From contig NZ_BOPF01000025.1 of NCBI RefSeq assembly GCF_016863615.1, forward strand, positions 62,001 through 126,000: a DNA stretch of 64,000 bases, in the 5' to 3' direction. Numbering within the stretch: the first letter of the stretch is position 1; every line of letters starts with the position of its first letter. Origin of the DNA: Virgisporangium aliadipatigenens. Its GTDB lineage: Bacteria > Actinomycetota > Actinomycetes > Mycobacteriales > Micromonosporaceae. This document shows positions 63,533 to 64,000 of this stretch, piece after piece. Below the pieces are notes generated by a model. The model was not told where the DNA came from. It searched no databases and saw only the letters and a program-made list of their open reading frames with translations. The translations under genes were made by a program, and so were the position numbers.

Positions 63533-64000
63533 GTGCCGCGGTACCGCTTCGGTGCCGTCACCGTCAGCGCCGACCTGCCGCTGCCCGGATACGCGGGCTA
63601 CCGCACGGCGGCGTCCGGTCGGTGCGAGGTGACGGTGCGCCGCGCCGGCCGGACCCCACCCGCCGCGACGCCGCTGTGCGACGTCCGCGCCCGGCGCGGC
63701 ACGCTGCGCGTCGGCGTCACGGCGGAGGGCCACCGGGTCGTCACGGTCGACGGGCTCGCCGCCTGCACGGTCGGCCCACGCTCCACAGTGGACTGGCACG
63801 TCGGCGACGGGCCGAACGCCGACGACACCGACCACCTGGTCTCCCTGATCGTGCCGTGGACCCTCGGCACGGCCCCGGACCTCGCCGTGCTGCACGCCGC
63901 TACGGTCGTCGGCCCGCGCGGCGCGGTGCTGCTCGCCGGCACCTCCGGCGCGGGCAAGTCGACGCTCGCGACCGCCCTGCACCGCCGGCTCGGCTGGCGG
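63533..64000 (+). CDS. HPr-kinase-like protein of the lasso cluster, partial (runs off right edge)
   Basis: The visible 156 residues begin 2 bp after the precursor stop. After a divergent N-terminal domain comes LHAATVVGPRGAVLLAGTSGAGKST, the P-loop of HPr kinase/phosphorylase. In lasso clusters such kinases modify the precursor; the best known phosphorylate a C-terminal serine. This precursor ends ISAP, so the target would be Ser14 of the core or an unexpected site, or the protein has another role. The acceptor-side residues lie beyond the window. Confidence 0.8.
   Translation, partial: MPRYRFGAVTVSADLPLPGYAGYRTAASGRCEVTVRRAGRTPPAATPLCDVRARRGTLRVGVTAEGHRVVTVDGLAACTVGPRSTVDWHVGDGPNADDTDHLVSLIVPWTLGTAPDLAVLHAATVVGPRGAVLLAGTSGAGKSTLATALHRRLGWR

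Overview
The window is about 72% G+C by eye. It has GTG/TTG starts, ATGA/GTGA gene overlaps, TANNNT -10 boxes placed directly before start codons (leaderless genes), twin-arginine lipoproteins, an LPKTG sortase protein, an ECF sigma factor close to mycobacterial SigC and a Zur-type operator. Together these point to a high-GC actinobacterium. A member of the Pseudonocardiales is plausible, but the genus cannot be read from this sequence. I saw no rRNA, tRNA, CRISPR array or complete insertion sequence.

Layout. 0-0.7 kb: a marR-type regulator (cut by the left edge) divergent from a VOC-fold protein, with repeated operator half-sites between them. 0.7-6.1 kb (minus): a sulfate ABC transporter (binding protein, CysT, CysW, CysA), an Rrf2 regulator without cysteines and an MFS exporter. 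6.2-7.4 kb: an S33 prolyl aminopeptidase. 7.5-10.3 kb: a probable copper locus (PepSY-TM protein, YcnI-like protein, SigC-like sigma factor). 10.4-15.3 kb: an S1C protease without PDZ, then a MoxR-DUF58-VWA-VWA operon split by two tandem copies of a 104/109-bp repeat. 15.3-17.8 kb: a SnoaL-like protein with two TetR-type palindromes, a frameshifted propeller pseudogene, an IS110 remnant and a P-loop kinase. 17.9-21.5 kb: two alpha/beta hydrolases plus an ABC binding protein and permease that lack an ATPase.

21.5-36.2 kb is a two-armed catabolic regulon. The minus arm carries a polyamine-type ABC importer, an IclR regulator, a cyclase-family hydrolase and AsnB. The plus arm is a tightly coupled operon of seven enzymes: DUF6282 metal-dependent hydrolase, BKACE lyase, bicupin, HpcH/HpaI aldolase, SDR, iron alcohol dehydrogenase and aldehyde dehydrogenase. 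Its substrate is unknown. 36.2-43.3 kb: a PLP lyase coupled to a GPH-type symporter, a helical-repeat protein coupled to a membrane-anchored M16 peptidase, an antiporter fragment and a TIGR01777 epimerase.

43.4-52.4 kb is a zinc-uptake locus of the 'anchored repeat' type behind a Zur box. It holds three secreted repeat proteins (one LPKTG-anchored), a ZnuA-like binding protein with a permuted repeat inserted in it, a fourth repeat protein, an ATPase, a permease, and a DUF318/TIGR03943 pair. 52.4-60.1 kb: a cytochrome P450, then a MacB-like ABC efflux system with a cysteine-patterned lipoprotein, divergent from a two-component system whose sensor domain carries a similar cysteine pattern. 60.1-64 kb: an FAD monooxygenase and the start of a lasso-peptide cluster (cyclase, 48-residue precursor, HPr-kinase-like gene) cut by the right edge.

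The strongest leads are the lasso cluster with its kinase, the permuted ZnuA/repeat zinc system, the unassigned catabolic regulon, the shared cysteine motif between histidine kinase and lipoprotein, and an over-represented 13-bp palindrome (GTCCACWGTGGAC) scattered through genes from 13.6 kb onward.
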